The notes beneath the pieces were generated by a model that was not told the DNA's origin, searched no databases, and worked only from the letters and a program-made list of their open reading frames with translations. Below are positions 24,848 to 33,617 of a DNA stretch of 64,000 bases, piece after piece. Source of the stretch: Pseudomonas sp. B21-023 (GTDB taxonomy: Bacteria > Pseudomonadota > Gammaproteobacteria > Pseudomonadales > Pseudomonadaceae); contig NZ_CP087190.1 in the NCBI RefSeq assembly GCF_024749165.1, positions 952,001 to 1,016,000 on the forward strand. Direction: 5' to 3'. Every line of letters starts with the position of its first letter. The stretch's first letter is position 1. Both the position numbers and the translations under genes were made by a program.

Positions 24848-25795
24848 TCAGTTGGCGATCAGCAGCTCGTGGGTTTTCAGGTCGGCCTCGTGGGCGGCGA
24901 GGATTTCCGGCAGCGAGTTGCGCAGGTACTCGACCCAGGTCTTGATCTTCGCATCGAGGTACTGGCGCGACGGGTAGATCGCATACAGGTTCAGCTCCTG
25001 CAGGCGGTACTGCGGCAGGATCCGCACCAGGCTGCCGTCACGCAGGCCATCGATGGCGGTGTAGATCGGCAGCACGCCCACGCCCATGCCGCTGCGGATC
25101 GCGGTCTTCATCGCATCGGCGGAGTTCACCTGGAACGGTGAGGTGGTGATATTGACCACCTCCTGTCCCTCGGGGCCGTCGAACAGCCATTTCTCCAGCG
25201 GGATCACCGGGCTGACCATGCGCAGGCAGGCATGCTTGAGCAGGTCGGCGGGCTTGTGCGCGAACCCGTGGCGCGCCACGTAGTCGGGCGATGCGCAGAC
25301 GATGCTGTAGGTGATGCCCAGGCGCTGGGAGACGAACCCCGAGTCGGGCAGCTCGCTGGCCAGCACGATCGACACGTCGTAGCCCTCATCAAGCAGGTCG
25401 GGCACGCGGTTGGCCATGGTCAGGTCGAAGGTCACGTCCGGGTGCGACTCGCGGTAGCGGGCGATGGCGTCGACCACGAAATGCTGGCCGACACCGGTCA
25501 TCGAATGCACCTTCAGCTGCCCGGCGGGACGGGCATGGGCATCGCTGGCCTCGGCCTCGGCTTCTTCCACGTAGGTAAGAATCTGTTCACAGCGCATCAG
25601 GTAGCGCTTGCCGGCCTCGGTCAGCGCGATGCGCCGGGTGGTGCGGTTGAGCAGGCGGGTTTGCAGATGGGCTTCCAGGTTGGAGACCGCCCGCGACACG
25701 TTCGCGGTGGTCGTGTCCAGTTGCGCCGCGGCAGCGGTGAAGCTGCCGAGCTGGGCCACGCAACTGAAAGCACGCATGTTTTGCAGGGTGTCCAT
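24848..25795 (-). CDS. LysR-family transcriptional regulator
   Basis: A 315-residue LysR protein. The N-terminal winged helix (MRAFSCVAQLGSFTAAAAQLDTTTANVSRAVSNLEAHLQTRLLNRTTRRIALTEAG in outline) is followed by a substrate-binding domain from about residue 90. It is divergent from the NodT-FUSC-HlyD export operon with a 180-bp gap. This is the classic arrangement for an AaeR-like regulator controlling an aromatic-acid efflux system. The inducer is not known. Confidence 0.9.
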   Translation of the reverse strand: MDTLQNMRAFSCVAQLGSFTAAAAQLDTTTANVSRAVSNLEAHLQTRLLNRTTRRIALTEAGKRYLMRCEQILTYVEEAEAEASDAHARPAGQLKVHSMTGVGQHFVVDAIARYRESHPDVTFDLTMANRVPDLLDEGYDVSIVLASELPDSGFVSQRLGITYSIVCASPDYVARHGFAHKPADLLKHACLRMVSPVIPLEKWLFDGPEGQEVVNITTSPFQVNSADAMKTAIRSGMGVGVLPIYTAIDGLRDGSLVRILPQYRLQELNLYAIYPSRQYLDAKIKTWVEYLRNSLPEILAAHEADLKTHELLIAN

Positions 25796-25975
25796 GGGTC
25801 ACTCTCGGTTTAGAGGACAAAATTGTGACATGAAGTAACGCTATTTCGCTTCCGACTAAAGCCGGATTATCGCTGTTTTGGTAACAAAGATTCGCAGGAA
25901 TATACGCTTATCGCCAATGAAACCCGCCCCTAGAATTGCCCGGCCCCTCCACCTCTTCCTCGGGAAATCGCAGCT

Positions 25976-27502
25976 GTGCCGCGTCGCAACATCAGAGCGC
26001 TTAGCGCGCTCAGTGCCTGTGCCCTTTGTCTCACCTTGAGCGGCTGTATCGGAACCTGGGGCATCGCCCCGCAAAGCAAGACACTCCAAGCCAACCAACT
26101 GACCACTGACGACGCCATCCGTGAGGCTGCGCGTGACGCCCACTGGCCGGCCCAGCAATGGTGGCGCGCCTATGGCGACCCGCAACTCGACGCCTGGATC
26201 ATCCAGGCCGTGGCCGGCAGCCCGAGCCTGGCGATGGCCGCTGCACGCGTGCGCCAAGCCAAGGCCATGGCGGGCGTGGTCGAGTCGGCGGAAAAGCTGC
26301 AGGTCAACGGCACTGCCACGCTCAAGCGCCATAACTGGCCGGAGGATCAGTTCTACGGCCCTGGCGCGTTGTCCGGCGCCAACACCTGGGACAACAACGC
26401 CGGCATCGGCTTGAGCTACGCGCTGGACCTGTGGGGCCGTGAACGCAATGCCAGCGAGCAGGCCGTGGACCAGGCGCACATGAGCGTCGCCGAGGCGCGC
26501 CAGGCCCAGCTGGAGCTGGAGAACAACGTGGTGCGCGCCTACATCCAGCTCAGCCTGCATTACGCCCGGCGCGATATCGTGCTGGCCGAGCTTGCGCAGC
26601 AGGAGCAGATCGTCGCCCTGGCCAAGCGCCGCCTGGACGGTGGCATCGGTACCCATTTCGAAGTCAGCCAGGCCGAGGCGCCGCTGCCGGAAACCCACCG
26701 CCAGATCGACAGCCTCAACGAAGAGATCGCCCTGACCCGCAACCAGCTGGCAGCCCTGGCCGGCAAGGGGCCGGGGGAGGGCGCGGCACTGCAACGCCCG
26801 ACCCTGACCCTCGGCGCGCCGCTGAAACTGCCCTCGAACCTGCCCGCCGAGCTGGTCGGCCAGCGCCCCGACGTGGTCGCCAGCCGCTGGCAGGTGGCGG
26901 CCCAGGCCCGTGGCATCGACGTGGCCCACGCCGGGTTCTTCCCCAATGTCGACCTGGTCGGCGGCCTGGGCTTCATGGCCACCGGGGGCGGCCCGCTGGA
27001 ATTTATCACCGGGCGTAAATTCAACTACAACGTCGGGCCGGCCATCAGCCTGCCGATCTTCGATGGTGGGCGCCTGCGCTCGCAGCTGGGCGTGGCCTCG
27101 GCGGGCTATGACGTGGCCGTGGCGCACTACAACCAGACGGTGATCGGCGCGTTGAAGAACATCTCCGACCAACTGATCCGACGTGAGTCGATGAAGGAGC
27201 AGGCGCATTTCGCCGCCGAATCCGTGGCCGCCGCGCAGAAGACCTACGACATCGCCACCGTCGCCTTCCAGCGCGGGCTCACCGACTACCTCAACGTGCT
27301 CAACGCCCAGACCTTGCTGTTCCGCCAGCAGCAGGTGCAGCAGCAGGTACAGGCCGCGCGTTTGGTGGCCCATGCCGAACTGGTCACGGCCCTGGGCGGC
27401 GGGCTGGAGGCGGGCAAGGACGTGCCGGACGAAGAGCGCCAGACCGCACCGAAAACGCCGGCCACCCTGGCCATCTTCGACACGCCGGATTACGCCGAAT
27501 GA
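25976..27502 (+). CDS. NodT-family outer-membrane efflux lipoprotein
   Basis: A 508-residue TolC-like channel. It has a lipoprotein signal with lipobox LSGC (Cys about 23) and two outer-membrane efflux repeats, with characteristic WWRAYGDPQLDAWI at the first and LPAELVGQRPDVVASRWQ in the middle. The start is GTG at 25976 with only a weak GGGAA upstream. Its stop overlaps the FUSC gene start, so channel, pump and adaptor are one operon. It would provide the outer-membrane exit for the complex. Confidence 0.9.
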   Translation: MPRRNIRALSALSACALCLTLSGCIGTWGIAPQSKTLQANQLTTDDAIREAARDAHWPAQQWWRAYGDPQLDAWIIQAVAGSPSLAMAAARVRQAKAMAGVVESAEKLQVNGTATLKRHNWPEDQFYGPGALSGANTWDNNAGIGLSYALDLWGRERNASEQAVDQAHMSVAEARQAQLELENNVVRAYIQLSLHYARRDIVLAELAQQEQIVALAKRRLDGGIGTHFEVSQAEAPLPETHRQIDSLNEEIALTRNQLAALAGKGPGEGAALQRPTLTLGAPLKLPSNLPAELVGQRPDVVASRWQVAAQARGIDVAHAGFFPNVDLVGGLGFMATGGGPLEFITGRKFNYNVGPAISLPIFDGGRLRSQLGVASAGYDVAVAHYNQTVIGALKNISDQLIRRESMKEQAHFAAESVAAAQKTYDIATVAFQRGLTDYLNVLNAQTLLFRQQQVQQQVQAARLVAHAELVTALGGGLEAGKDVPDEERQTAPKTPATLAIFDTPDYAE

Positions 27503-29676
27503 GCACATCGAGCTTGCCCTTGCGCTGGCTGCGGAGCCTGGAATGGCGCCGGGGTTTCTTTGCCTGGGCGCGGACCGACGGCGTCACCTGGGTCTACATC
27601 TTCAAAGTCCTGGCCGCCGCCTTCATCACCTTGTGGCTGGCCATGCGCCTGGAGCTGCCGCAGCCGCGCACGGCGATGATCACTGTGTTCATCGTCATGC
27701 AGCCGCAGAGCGGCCATGTGTTCGCCAAGAGTTTCTACCGGGTGCTCGGCACCCTGGCCGGCTCGGCGATGATGGTCGCGCTGATCGCGATCTTCCCGCA
27801 GAACACCGAGCTGTTCCTGCCCAGCCTGGCCCTGTGGGTCGGCCTGTGCTCGGCGGGCGCCATGCGCTATCGCACCTTCCGCGCCTATGGTTTCGTGCTG
27901 GCCGGCTACACCGCGGCGATGATCGGCCTGCCGGTGCTGCAGCACCCCGACCAGGCGTTCATGGCGGCGGTGTGGCGGGTGCTGGAGATTGCCCTGGGGA
28001 TTCTGGTTTCGACTTTCGTCAGCGCTGCGATCCTGCCGCAATCGGCCAGTGCCGCCATGCGCAACGCCCTCTACCAGCGCTTCGGTGTATTCGCCGGGGT
28101 GGTGGTCGAGGCCCTGCGCGGCGACAGCCAGCGCGACCGCTTCGAGACCAGCAACGTGCGCTTTGTCGCCGAGGCGGTGGGCCTGGAGAGCCTGCGCAAC
28201 GTCACCGCCTTCGAAGACCCGCACATGCGCCGGCGCTCAGGTCGGCTGGTACGCATGAACAGCGAGTTCATGGCCATCACCACGCGTTTCAACGCCCTGC
28301 ACCGGTTGCTCGAGCGCCTGCGCGCCCGTGGCCCGTTGCAGATCGTCGGCGCCATCGAACCCGGGCTGGCCACCCTGGCCGAGCTGCTGCAGCCCTACGT
28401 CGGCCGGGCACTGACCGACGCCGACGCCTTGCGCCTGGCCCTGGAGCTGGGCACCTACAAGGAAGGCCTGCAGGCCCAGGTGCGTGGTCTGCGCGCCGAG
28501 TATCTGCAGACCCGTCCCAGCGAGGCCGACCTGCTCGACTTCCATACCGCCTTCGAGCTGCTGTACCGCTTCGTCGACGAGATGTACAGCTACGCCGAGA
28601 CCCACGCCTCGCTGGCCGTGCACAAGCACGAACGCGAACAGTGGGACGAACCCTATGTGGCCCAGACCAGCTGGCTGGTATCGCTCGCCGCTGGGGTGCG
28701 CGCTTCGGCGGTGCTGTTGCTGCTGGGCAGCTACTGGCTGCTCAGCGATTGGCCCAGTGGCGGCATGATGACGCTGATCGCCACGGTCACGGTGGGCCTG
28801 TCGGCGGCTTCGCCGAATCCCAAGCGCATGGCGTTCCAGATGGCCTGCGGCACGGCGATCGGCGCCTTCGTCGGCTTCTTCGAAACCTTCTTCGTGTTTC
28901 CCTGGATCGACGGCTTCGCGCTGCTGTGCATGGTCCTGGCGCCGGTGTTCGTGTTCGGCGCGTTCCTTGCCTCGCGCCCGGCCTATGCCGGTTACGGCCT
29001 GGGCCTGCTGGTGTTCTTTGCCATCGGTTCGGTGCCCAACAACCTGACGATCTACAACCCCTACACCTTCATCAACGACTACATCGGCATGGTCATCGGC
29101 ATGTTCGTCTGCGCCGCGGCCGGGGCGATCATCCTGCCGCCCAACAGCCGCTGGTTGTGGAGCCGCCTGGAGCAGGAGCTGCGCGAGCAGGTGCTGTTCG
29201 CCATCAGCGGGCGCCTGCGCGGGCTGGGCTCGGCTTTCGAGAGCCGTACCCGCGACCTGCTGCACCAGGCCTACGGCCTGGCCGCCGGCAAGCCGCAGGT
29301 GCAGAGCCAGCTGATGGGCTGGATGTTCACGGTGCTGGAGATCGGCCACGCCATTATCGAGCTGCGCAAGGAGCAGGCTCGCGCCCCGGTGCACCCGGCC
29401 TACGCCGACTCGCAGCCGTGGCGCCAGGCCATCCGCGTCATGGGCCGGGCCCTGGCGCGGTTGTTCCTGCAACCCAGCGCCAGCAACCACGAACGCGCCC
29501 TGGTGGCGGTGGACCATGCCATCAGCCGCGTGCAGGCCACCGATGAACCTTTCGCCCGGCACTTCGACACCTCGGTGCTGCGCCGGGCGCAGAGCTACCT
29601 GCATTTCATCCGTTCTTCCCTGCTCGACCCACAGTCGCCGCTGGCACCGGCGAAAGGACTGCACGATGCTCCGTGA
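27499..29676 (+). CDS. FUSC-family inner-membrane efflux protein (aromatic-acid/fusaric-acid type)
   Basis: A 725-residue protein with two clusters of membrane helices (about 25-180 and 390-545), each followed by a soluble helical region. This is the layout of AaeB and FusC proteins. The opening segment WVYIFKVLAAAFITLWLAMRLELPQPRTAMITVFIV is typical. It is expected to work with the DUF1656 protein and the HlyD adaptor downstream and the NodT channel upstream to expel aromatic carboxylic acids. It overlaps the upstream gene by 4 bp and the next gene by 11 bp. Confidence 0.92.
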   Translation: MSTSSLPLRWLRSLEWRRGFFAWARTDGVTWVYIFKVLAAAFITLWLAMRLELPQPRTAMITVFIVMQPQSGHVFAKSFYRVLGTLAGSAMMVALIAIFPQNTELFLPSLALWVGLCSAGAMRYRTFRAYGFVLAGYTAAMIGLPVLQHPDQAFMAAVWRVLEIALGILVSTFVSAAILPQSASAAMRNALYQRFGVFAGVVVEALRGDSQRDRFETSNVRFVAEAVGLESLRNVTAFEDPHMRRRSGRLVRMNSEFMAITTRFNALHRLLERLRARGPLQIVGAIEPGLATLAELLQPYVGRALTDADALRLALELGTYKEGLQAQVRGLRAEYLQTRPSEADLLDFHTAFELLYRFVDEMYSYAETHASLAVHKHEREQWDEPYVAQTSWLVSLAAGVRASAVLLLLGSYWLLSDWPSGGMMTLIATVTVGLSAASPNPKRMAFQMACGTAIGAFVGFFETFFVFPWIDGFALLCMVLAPVFVFGAFLASRPAYAGYGLGLLVFFAIGSVPNNLTIYNPYTFINDYIGMVIGMFVCAAAGAIILPPNSRWLWSRLEQELREQVLFAISGRLRGLGSAFESRTRDLLHQAYGLAAGKPQVQSQLMGWMFTVLEIGHAIIELRKEQARAPVHPAYADSQPWRQAIRVMGRALARLFLQPSASNHERALVAVDHAISRVQATDEPFARHFDTSVLRRAQSYLHFIRSSLLDPQSPLAPAKGLHDAP

Positions 29677-29881
29677 AACCATGCCCCGCGAGATCGCCTT
29701 CCATGGCGTGTACATGCCCACCATGACCTTGATGTTCCTGTTCGCCCTGGGCCTGGCCTGGGGCCTGGACCGGTTCATCGCCAGCCATGATGGCTACCGC
29801 TTCTTCTGGCACCCGGCGCTGCTGCGCCTGAGCCTGTTCGTCTGCCTGTTCGGCGCCCTTGCGCTGTCGCTCTACTGGTGA
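29666..29881 (+). CDS. DUF1656 small membrane protein (AaeX-like)
   Basis: A 71-residue protein with two membrane helices and the family motif REIAFHGVYMPTM. It is the usual small companion of FUSC pumps. The ATG at 29666 has AAGGA upstream and starts inside the FUSC gene. An ATG five codons later is possible but lacks a ribosome site. Its own function is unproven. Confidence 0.85.
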   Translation: MLRETMPREIAFHGVYMPTMTLMFLFALGLAWGLDRFIASHDGYRFFWHPALLRLSLFVCLFGALALSLYW

Positions 29882-29891
29882 GAATCCTGCA

Positions 29892-30752
29892 ATGAAAAAG
29901 TTCTTCAGCCTGATCGCCACCCTGCTGGTGCTGACCGCTGCCGTGGTGATCGGCCGCCAGTTGTGGCTGCACTACATGACCACGCCGTGGACCCGCGACG
30001 GCCGGGTGCGCGCGGATATCATCAACGTTGCCGCCGACGTGCCGGGCTATGTGGTGGATGTGCCGGTCAAGGATAACCAGCGGGTGAAGAAGGGCGACGT
30101 GCTGATCCGCATCGATCCCGAGCACTATCAGTTGGCGCTGGACCAGGCCAAGGCGCTGGTGGCCTCGCGCAAGGCCACCTGGGAAATGCGCAAGGTCAAC
30201 GCCAGGCGCCGCGCCGACATGGACAACCTGGTCATCTCGAAAGAGAACCGCGACGACGCCAGCAACATCGCCAGCTCCGCCCTGGCCGACTACCAGCACG
30301 CCCAGGCTCAGTTGGCCGCCGCCGAACTGAACCTCAAGCGCACGCAGATCGTTGCCACCGTCGATGGCTATGTGACCAACCTGAACATCCACAAGGGCGA
30401 TTACGCCCGCACCGGCGAGGCAGTGATGGCGGTGGTGGATGAGCAGTCGTTCTGGGTGTACGGCTTCTTCGAGGAAACCAAGCTGCCCCACGTCAAGGTA
30501 GGAGATGTGGCCGAACTGCAGATGATGAGCGGCGAGCGCATCAAAGGGCATGTGGAGAGCATCGCCCGGGGGATCTACGACCGTGACAACCCACAAAGCC
30601 GCGAGCTGATCGCCGATGTGAACCCGACCTTCAACTGGGTGCGCCTGGCGCAGCGGGTGCCGGTGCGGATCCATATCGATGAAGTGCCGGAAGGGTTCCT
30701 GCTGGCGGCGGGGACCACGTGTACCGTGGTGGTCAAGCCGAACGAGGGCTGA
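29892..30752 (+). CDS. HlyD/AaeA-type membrane-fusion protein
   Basis: A 286-residue periplasmic adaptor. It has one N-terminal membrane anchor (about 5-24), then a biotinyl-lipoyl half-domain with TRDGRVRADIINVAADVPGYV, a short helical hairpin (about 85-145), the second half with VATVDGYVTNLNIHKGDYA, and a beta-barrel end. It links the FUSC pump to the NodT channel. It is last in the operon, 10 bp after the DUF1656 gene. Confidence 0.92.
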   Translation: MKKFFSLIATLLVLTAAVVIGRQLWLHYMTTPWTRDGRVRADIINVAADVPGYVVDVPVKDNQRVKKGDVLIRIDPEHYQLALDQAKALVASRKATWEMRKVNARRRADMDNLVISKENRDDASNIASSALADYQHAQAQLAAAELNLKRTQIVATVDGYVTNLNIHKGDYARTGEAVMAVVDEQSFWVYGFFEETKLPHVKVGDVAELQMMSGERIKGHVESIARGIYDRDNPQSRELIADVNPTFNWVRLAQRVPVRIHIDEVPEGFLLAAGTTCTVVVKPNEG

Positions 30753-30796
30753 TCCCGTTCTCGCATTGACGCCATCGATGCATTGGCAGGCAGGTG

Positions 30797-31294
30797 TCAG
30801 CGCTTGAGGGTGGCGTTGAATCGGGCTGTTGCCGCAGCAGCTTCCTGCAACAGCTGATCCCAGTCGTCAGGCGGGTGTCCGTTACCCAGCATTCGGCGGA
30901 ACACTCGATAGGCGTCGTCGCTGCTCTCGTAAGCGCGTTTGCTGTCGTCATCGTCCACCCACGCCAGCACGATGATCTTGCTGGATGCGTGATAACGGAA
31001 AAACAAGCGATATTGCTGGAAGAACTTGGCACGGAACCAGTGCTTGTGTTCCGCGCCCAGTGTGCCACCCATGCGATGGTCCGGGTTGCCGGGTGCCTGG
31101 GCAATGACGTCGAAGGCCAAGCCTCTGATGGCCTTCAATCGTTTCGCCGCATTTTTCTTCACGTACCCGACCGGGTCCTTCCTCTGAAGCACTTCGACTT
31201 TATCGATGAGCGCCTCGAGCTTGTCGAGAAAGAGGGGGTGGGCGAACACACTCCAGCCATGCACGCATAGAGGTTTGCGCCTCGTTTCAGTCAT
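30797..31294 (-). CDS. yhaV: Type II toxin, YhaV family
   Basis: A 165-residue ribosome-dependent mRNA interferase candidate. The pattern HGWSVFAHPLFLDKLEALIDKVE, then RAKFFQQYRLFFRYHASSKIIVLAWVDDDDSKRAY and GHPPDDW, follows E. coli YhaV closely. The RelE-fold core Arg and His residues (RYRLFFRY-type motif) are present. It overlaps its antitoxin gene by 4 bp (ATGA), so toxin translation is coupled to antitoxin translation. It looks intact and functional. Confidence 0.92.
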   Translation of the reverse strand: MTETRRKPLCVHGWSVFAHPLFLDKLEALIDKVEVLQRKDPVGYVKKNAAKRLKAIRGLAFDVIAQAPGNPDHRMGGTLGAEHKHWFRAKFFQQYRLFFRYHASSKIIVLAWVDDDDSKRAYESSDDAYRVFRRMLGNGHPPDDWDQLLQEAAAATARFNATLKR

Positions 31295-31617
31295 TCATCG
31301 TCCGCCGATAGAGGTTGATCGAGATCGATTTCAACGTCGCCAACCAGTGCATCCAGGCGAGCGAAAAACTCTGCATCGACAACCTTCAAACGTTGCGGGT
31401 TCGTGGCGATTTCCCGCTCCAGGAATTCGAGGAACTGCCCCACGGCAGGGTCTTCCTCGGCTGTCTCTGCGCGGGTGAGTATCACTGCTCCGTCAGGGCG
31501 GATCGAGTAGTGAATCTTGTCACGCTTTTTCAGGCCCAACGCGCGGCGAACGGTTTCGGGGACCGTTGTCTGGTAGCGCTCGGTCAGAGTCGATTCCGCT
31601 TCGAAGGTAGTAGCCAT
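31291..31617 (-). CDS. prlF: Antitoxin, PrlF (SohA) family
   Basis: A 108-residue antitoxin. An AbrB/SpoVT-like DNA-binding swapped-hairpin domain fills the N-terminal half (ESTLTERYQTTVPETVRRALGLKKRDKIHY), and an acidic tail at the C-terminus (VEIDLDQPLSADDE) should bind YhaV. The ATG at 31617 was chosen because the 11-residue longer reading would begin inside the operator region. It lies directly downstream of two palindromes that are the likely autoregulatory sites. Confidence 0.92.
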   Translation of the reverse strand: MATTFEAESTLTERYQTTVPETVRRALGLKKRDKIHYSIRPDGAVILTRAETAEEDPAVGQFLEFLEREIATNPQRLKVVDAEFFARLDALVGDVEIDLDQPLSADDE

Positions 31618-31635
31618 GGTCGTCAGTCCGCGAGG

Positions 31636-31693
31636 GGTAATATCGGCCACGGTAATGCGAGTGCATTACCTGGCCAATGCAGTTGCATTACCT
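31636..31693 (-). promoter_or_regulatory. Putative PrlF-YhaV operator array
   Basis: A perfect 20-bp dyad GGTAATGCGAGTGCATTACC (31651-31670) and a second dyad AATGCAGTTGCATT (31676-31689, followed by ACC) share the half-site GGTAATGCA. A further GGTAATAT half-site is at 31636. All lie within 75 bp upstream of prlF, as expected for autoregulation. Confidence 0.7.
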
Positions 31694-31726
31694 CGTGTGT
31701 ACTGGCTGATCAACGGTTTTCCTGGC

Positions 31727-32173
31727 TCAAGCTGCCCCGACCAGCACGGGCACCTTCACCCGGTCGATCACCTTGGCGCTGATCGACGGATCCAGCAGCC
31801 TGCCTAGCCGTGTCAGGTGGCGGTGGCCGATGATGACCAGTTCGCACTCCAGCTCCCGGGCTTTGGCGACGATCGCCTCCACCGGCTGGCCGGCGACCAT
31901 GCAGCCCAGGCTGTCGAAGCCGGCTTCGCGCAGCATGCTTACGGCGCTGTTCACGGCGTGCTCGGCCAGTTGCTGTTCGTCGCAGGCGGCGGGGTATTCC
32001 TCCAGCTCCTGCTCGGTGTAGGCCGTGCGGTTGTCGTGCACGGCGAAGGTCGAGTCGATGGCCAGCAGCACATGCAGGGTGTGCTCGCCGGGGCGGCAGT
32101 AGCGCTGGGCGAGGGTGAGCAGGCTGGTGGCTGCCGGGGAGGCGTCGATGGCGATCAGAACCGGGTGGGGCAT
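31727..32173 (-). CDS. Universal stress protein (UspA family)
   Basis: A 148-residue single-domain Usp protein, cytosolic. It starts MPHPVLIAIDASPAATSLL. The ATP-binding loop is present as VIIGHRHLTRLGRLLDPSISAKVI, close to the G-2x-G-9x-G(S/T) pattern, though the final part is variant. The ATG at 32173 follows AAGGA; the TTG two codons earlier was rejected. It lies about 110 bp beyond the PrlF-YhaV control region, in the same direction. The role is probably in stress survival; no specific function can be given. Confidence 0.85.
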   Translation of the reverse strand: MPHPVLIAIDASPAATSLLTLAQRYCRPGEHTLHVLLAIDSTFAVHDNRTAYTEQELEEYPAACDEQQLAEHAVNSAVSMLREAGFDSLGCMVAGQPVEAIVAKARELECELVIIGHRHLTRLGRLLDPSISAKVIDRVKVPVLVGAA

Positions 32174-32215
32174 GGGCAATCCTTTGGAGAATGGATGGCA
32201 GTGCTGCGCTCATCG

Positions 32216-32300
32216 CCGGCAAGTGGCAACGGCGAACCGCGGCGCCCACAGGGAGATGCGCTGCCTGTAGGCGCTGCGGTTCGCTGCCGCGGCTTACCGG
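32216..32300. repeat. Long imperfect inverted repeat (other REP subfamily)
   Basis: Arms 32216-32252 and 32264-32300 (37 nt each) are imperfect inverted copies; the matching cores are GCGAACCGC / GCGGTTCGC. This differs from the common REP type in the window. It lies between the Usp gene and the LysR gene. Confidence 0.7.
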
Positions 32301-32433
32301 CGGTGAGGCCACACCATTGTCGATTCAATAACCTCTACGGATAAATGGTCCCCCACGCACGGCGCCATTGCGTCAGACGCAATCGGCCAACCTGTTACCA
32401 TCGCGTTTCCCACAGCTGTCACGGAAAACGGCC

Positions 32434-33339
32434 ATGCAACTCCCGGACATGAACCTGCTCGTCGCCCTCGATGTGCTGCTCGACGAAGGCAGTGTGGTGG
32501 GCGCCGCCCAGCGCATGAACCTGAGCCCGGCGGCGATGAGCCGGACCCTCGGGCGAATCCGCGAGGCCATGGGCGACCCGATCCTGGTGCGTGCCGGCCG
32601 TGGCCTGGTGCCGACCCCGCGAGCGTTGGCCCTGCGCGAACAGGTGCATGGCTTGGTGGAGCAGGCTGGCCTGGTGTTTCGCAGCCGCGATGCCGTCGAC
32701 CTGGTCAACCTCGACCGCGCCTTCAACATCCGCACCAACGACTTGTTCATTGCCCTGTATGGCGCACAGTTGCTGCGCATGATGCTGGCCCAGGCGCCGC
32801 GCACGGTGCTGCGTTTCGTGCCCGAGGGCAGTGGCGATGACGATGCGGTGCTGCGCAACGGGCAGATCGACCTGATCATCAGCTCGGCCATCGAGCTGGG
32901 GCCGGAGATCAAGGTGCAGAGCCTGTTCAACACCTACTTTGTCGGTCTGGCCCGTGAGGATCACCCGATCTTCGATGCCGTGATCACTCCCGAGCGTTTT
33001 GCCGCCTACCCGCAGATCAGCGTGTCCCGGCGTGGTCGCGCCAACGGGCCGATCGACGTGTCGCTGGCCAACTGCAAGGTGGAGCGGCGAGTGGCGCTGA
33101 TCACCACCAGCTTCCATTCGGCGATGTTTTCGCTGCCGGATTCGGACCTGATCCTGCCGATACCGGCCAATATCCTCAACAGCGTGCAGCGCTTGAAGCT
33201 GCCCTTGCGTTCGTTCGAGATCCCGGTGCCGCTGGAGAAGGTCAACGTGATGCAGGCCTGGCATCCGCGCTTCGACAATGACCCGGCGCACCGCTGGTTG
33301 CGGCAGACGTTGAAGGCCTGCGGCAGCATCGATCCTTGA
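32434..33339 (+). CDS. LysR-family transcriptional regulator
   Basis: A 301-residue regulator. The helix-turn-helix is at about 18-60 (DEGSVVGAAQRMNLSPAAMSRTLGRIREAMGDPILVRAGRGLVPT), and the effector domain starts at about 90. The sequence resembles NodD/SyrM-like LysR proteins with a VRAGRGLVPTPRA linker. It is upstream of, and codirectional with, the EmrB-EmrA-NodT operon, with a 278-bp gap and a REP pair between them. Control of that operon is plausible but unproven. Confidence 0.88.
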   Translation: MQLPDMNLLVALDVLLDEGSVVGAAQRMNLSPAAMSRTLGRIREAMGDPILVRAGRGLVPTPRALALREQVHGLVEQAGLVFRSRDAVDLVNLDRAFNIRTNDLFIALYGAQLLRMMLAQAPRTVLRFVPEGSGDDDAVLRNGQIDLIISSAIELGPEIKVQSLFNTYFVGLAREDHPIFDAVITPERFAAYPQISVSRRGRANGPIDVSLANCKVERRVALITTSFHSAMFSLPDSDLILPIPANILNSVQRLKLPLRSFEIPVPLEKVNVMQAWHPRFDNDPAHRWLRQTLKACGSIDP

Positions 33340-33357
33340 TGAGGACCGCTGCGCGGT

Positions 33358-33442
33358 CCATCGCCGGCAAGCCGGCTCCCACCCCGACCGCGCCGCCCTC
33401 AGGCCAAGCGCGATCCTTGTGGGAGCTGGCTTGCCAGCGATG
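33358..33442. repeat. REP pair (hybrid arms)
   Basis: Arm 33358-33383 carries the GCCGGCAAGCCGGC core, while the inverted arm 33418-33442 carries the GCTGGCTTGCCAGC core. The two arms therefore belong to slightly different REP variants. Confidence 0.75.
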
Positions 33443-33617
33443 AGGCCATTACAAGCAACACAAGACAGTTGCTCCCAAAGGAGGAGATGCTAGCTTGCAG
33501 CATTTAGCCTGGATTGCGTCTGGCGCAACATAAAGCTGCCGACAAGTCAGTTTTCGTCAGCATTCGACCTTCTTAGACTTCCCCCAGCCCTTAAAATGTT
33601 GCTGGAGATGTCTATCC

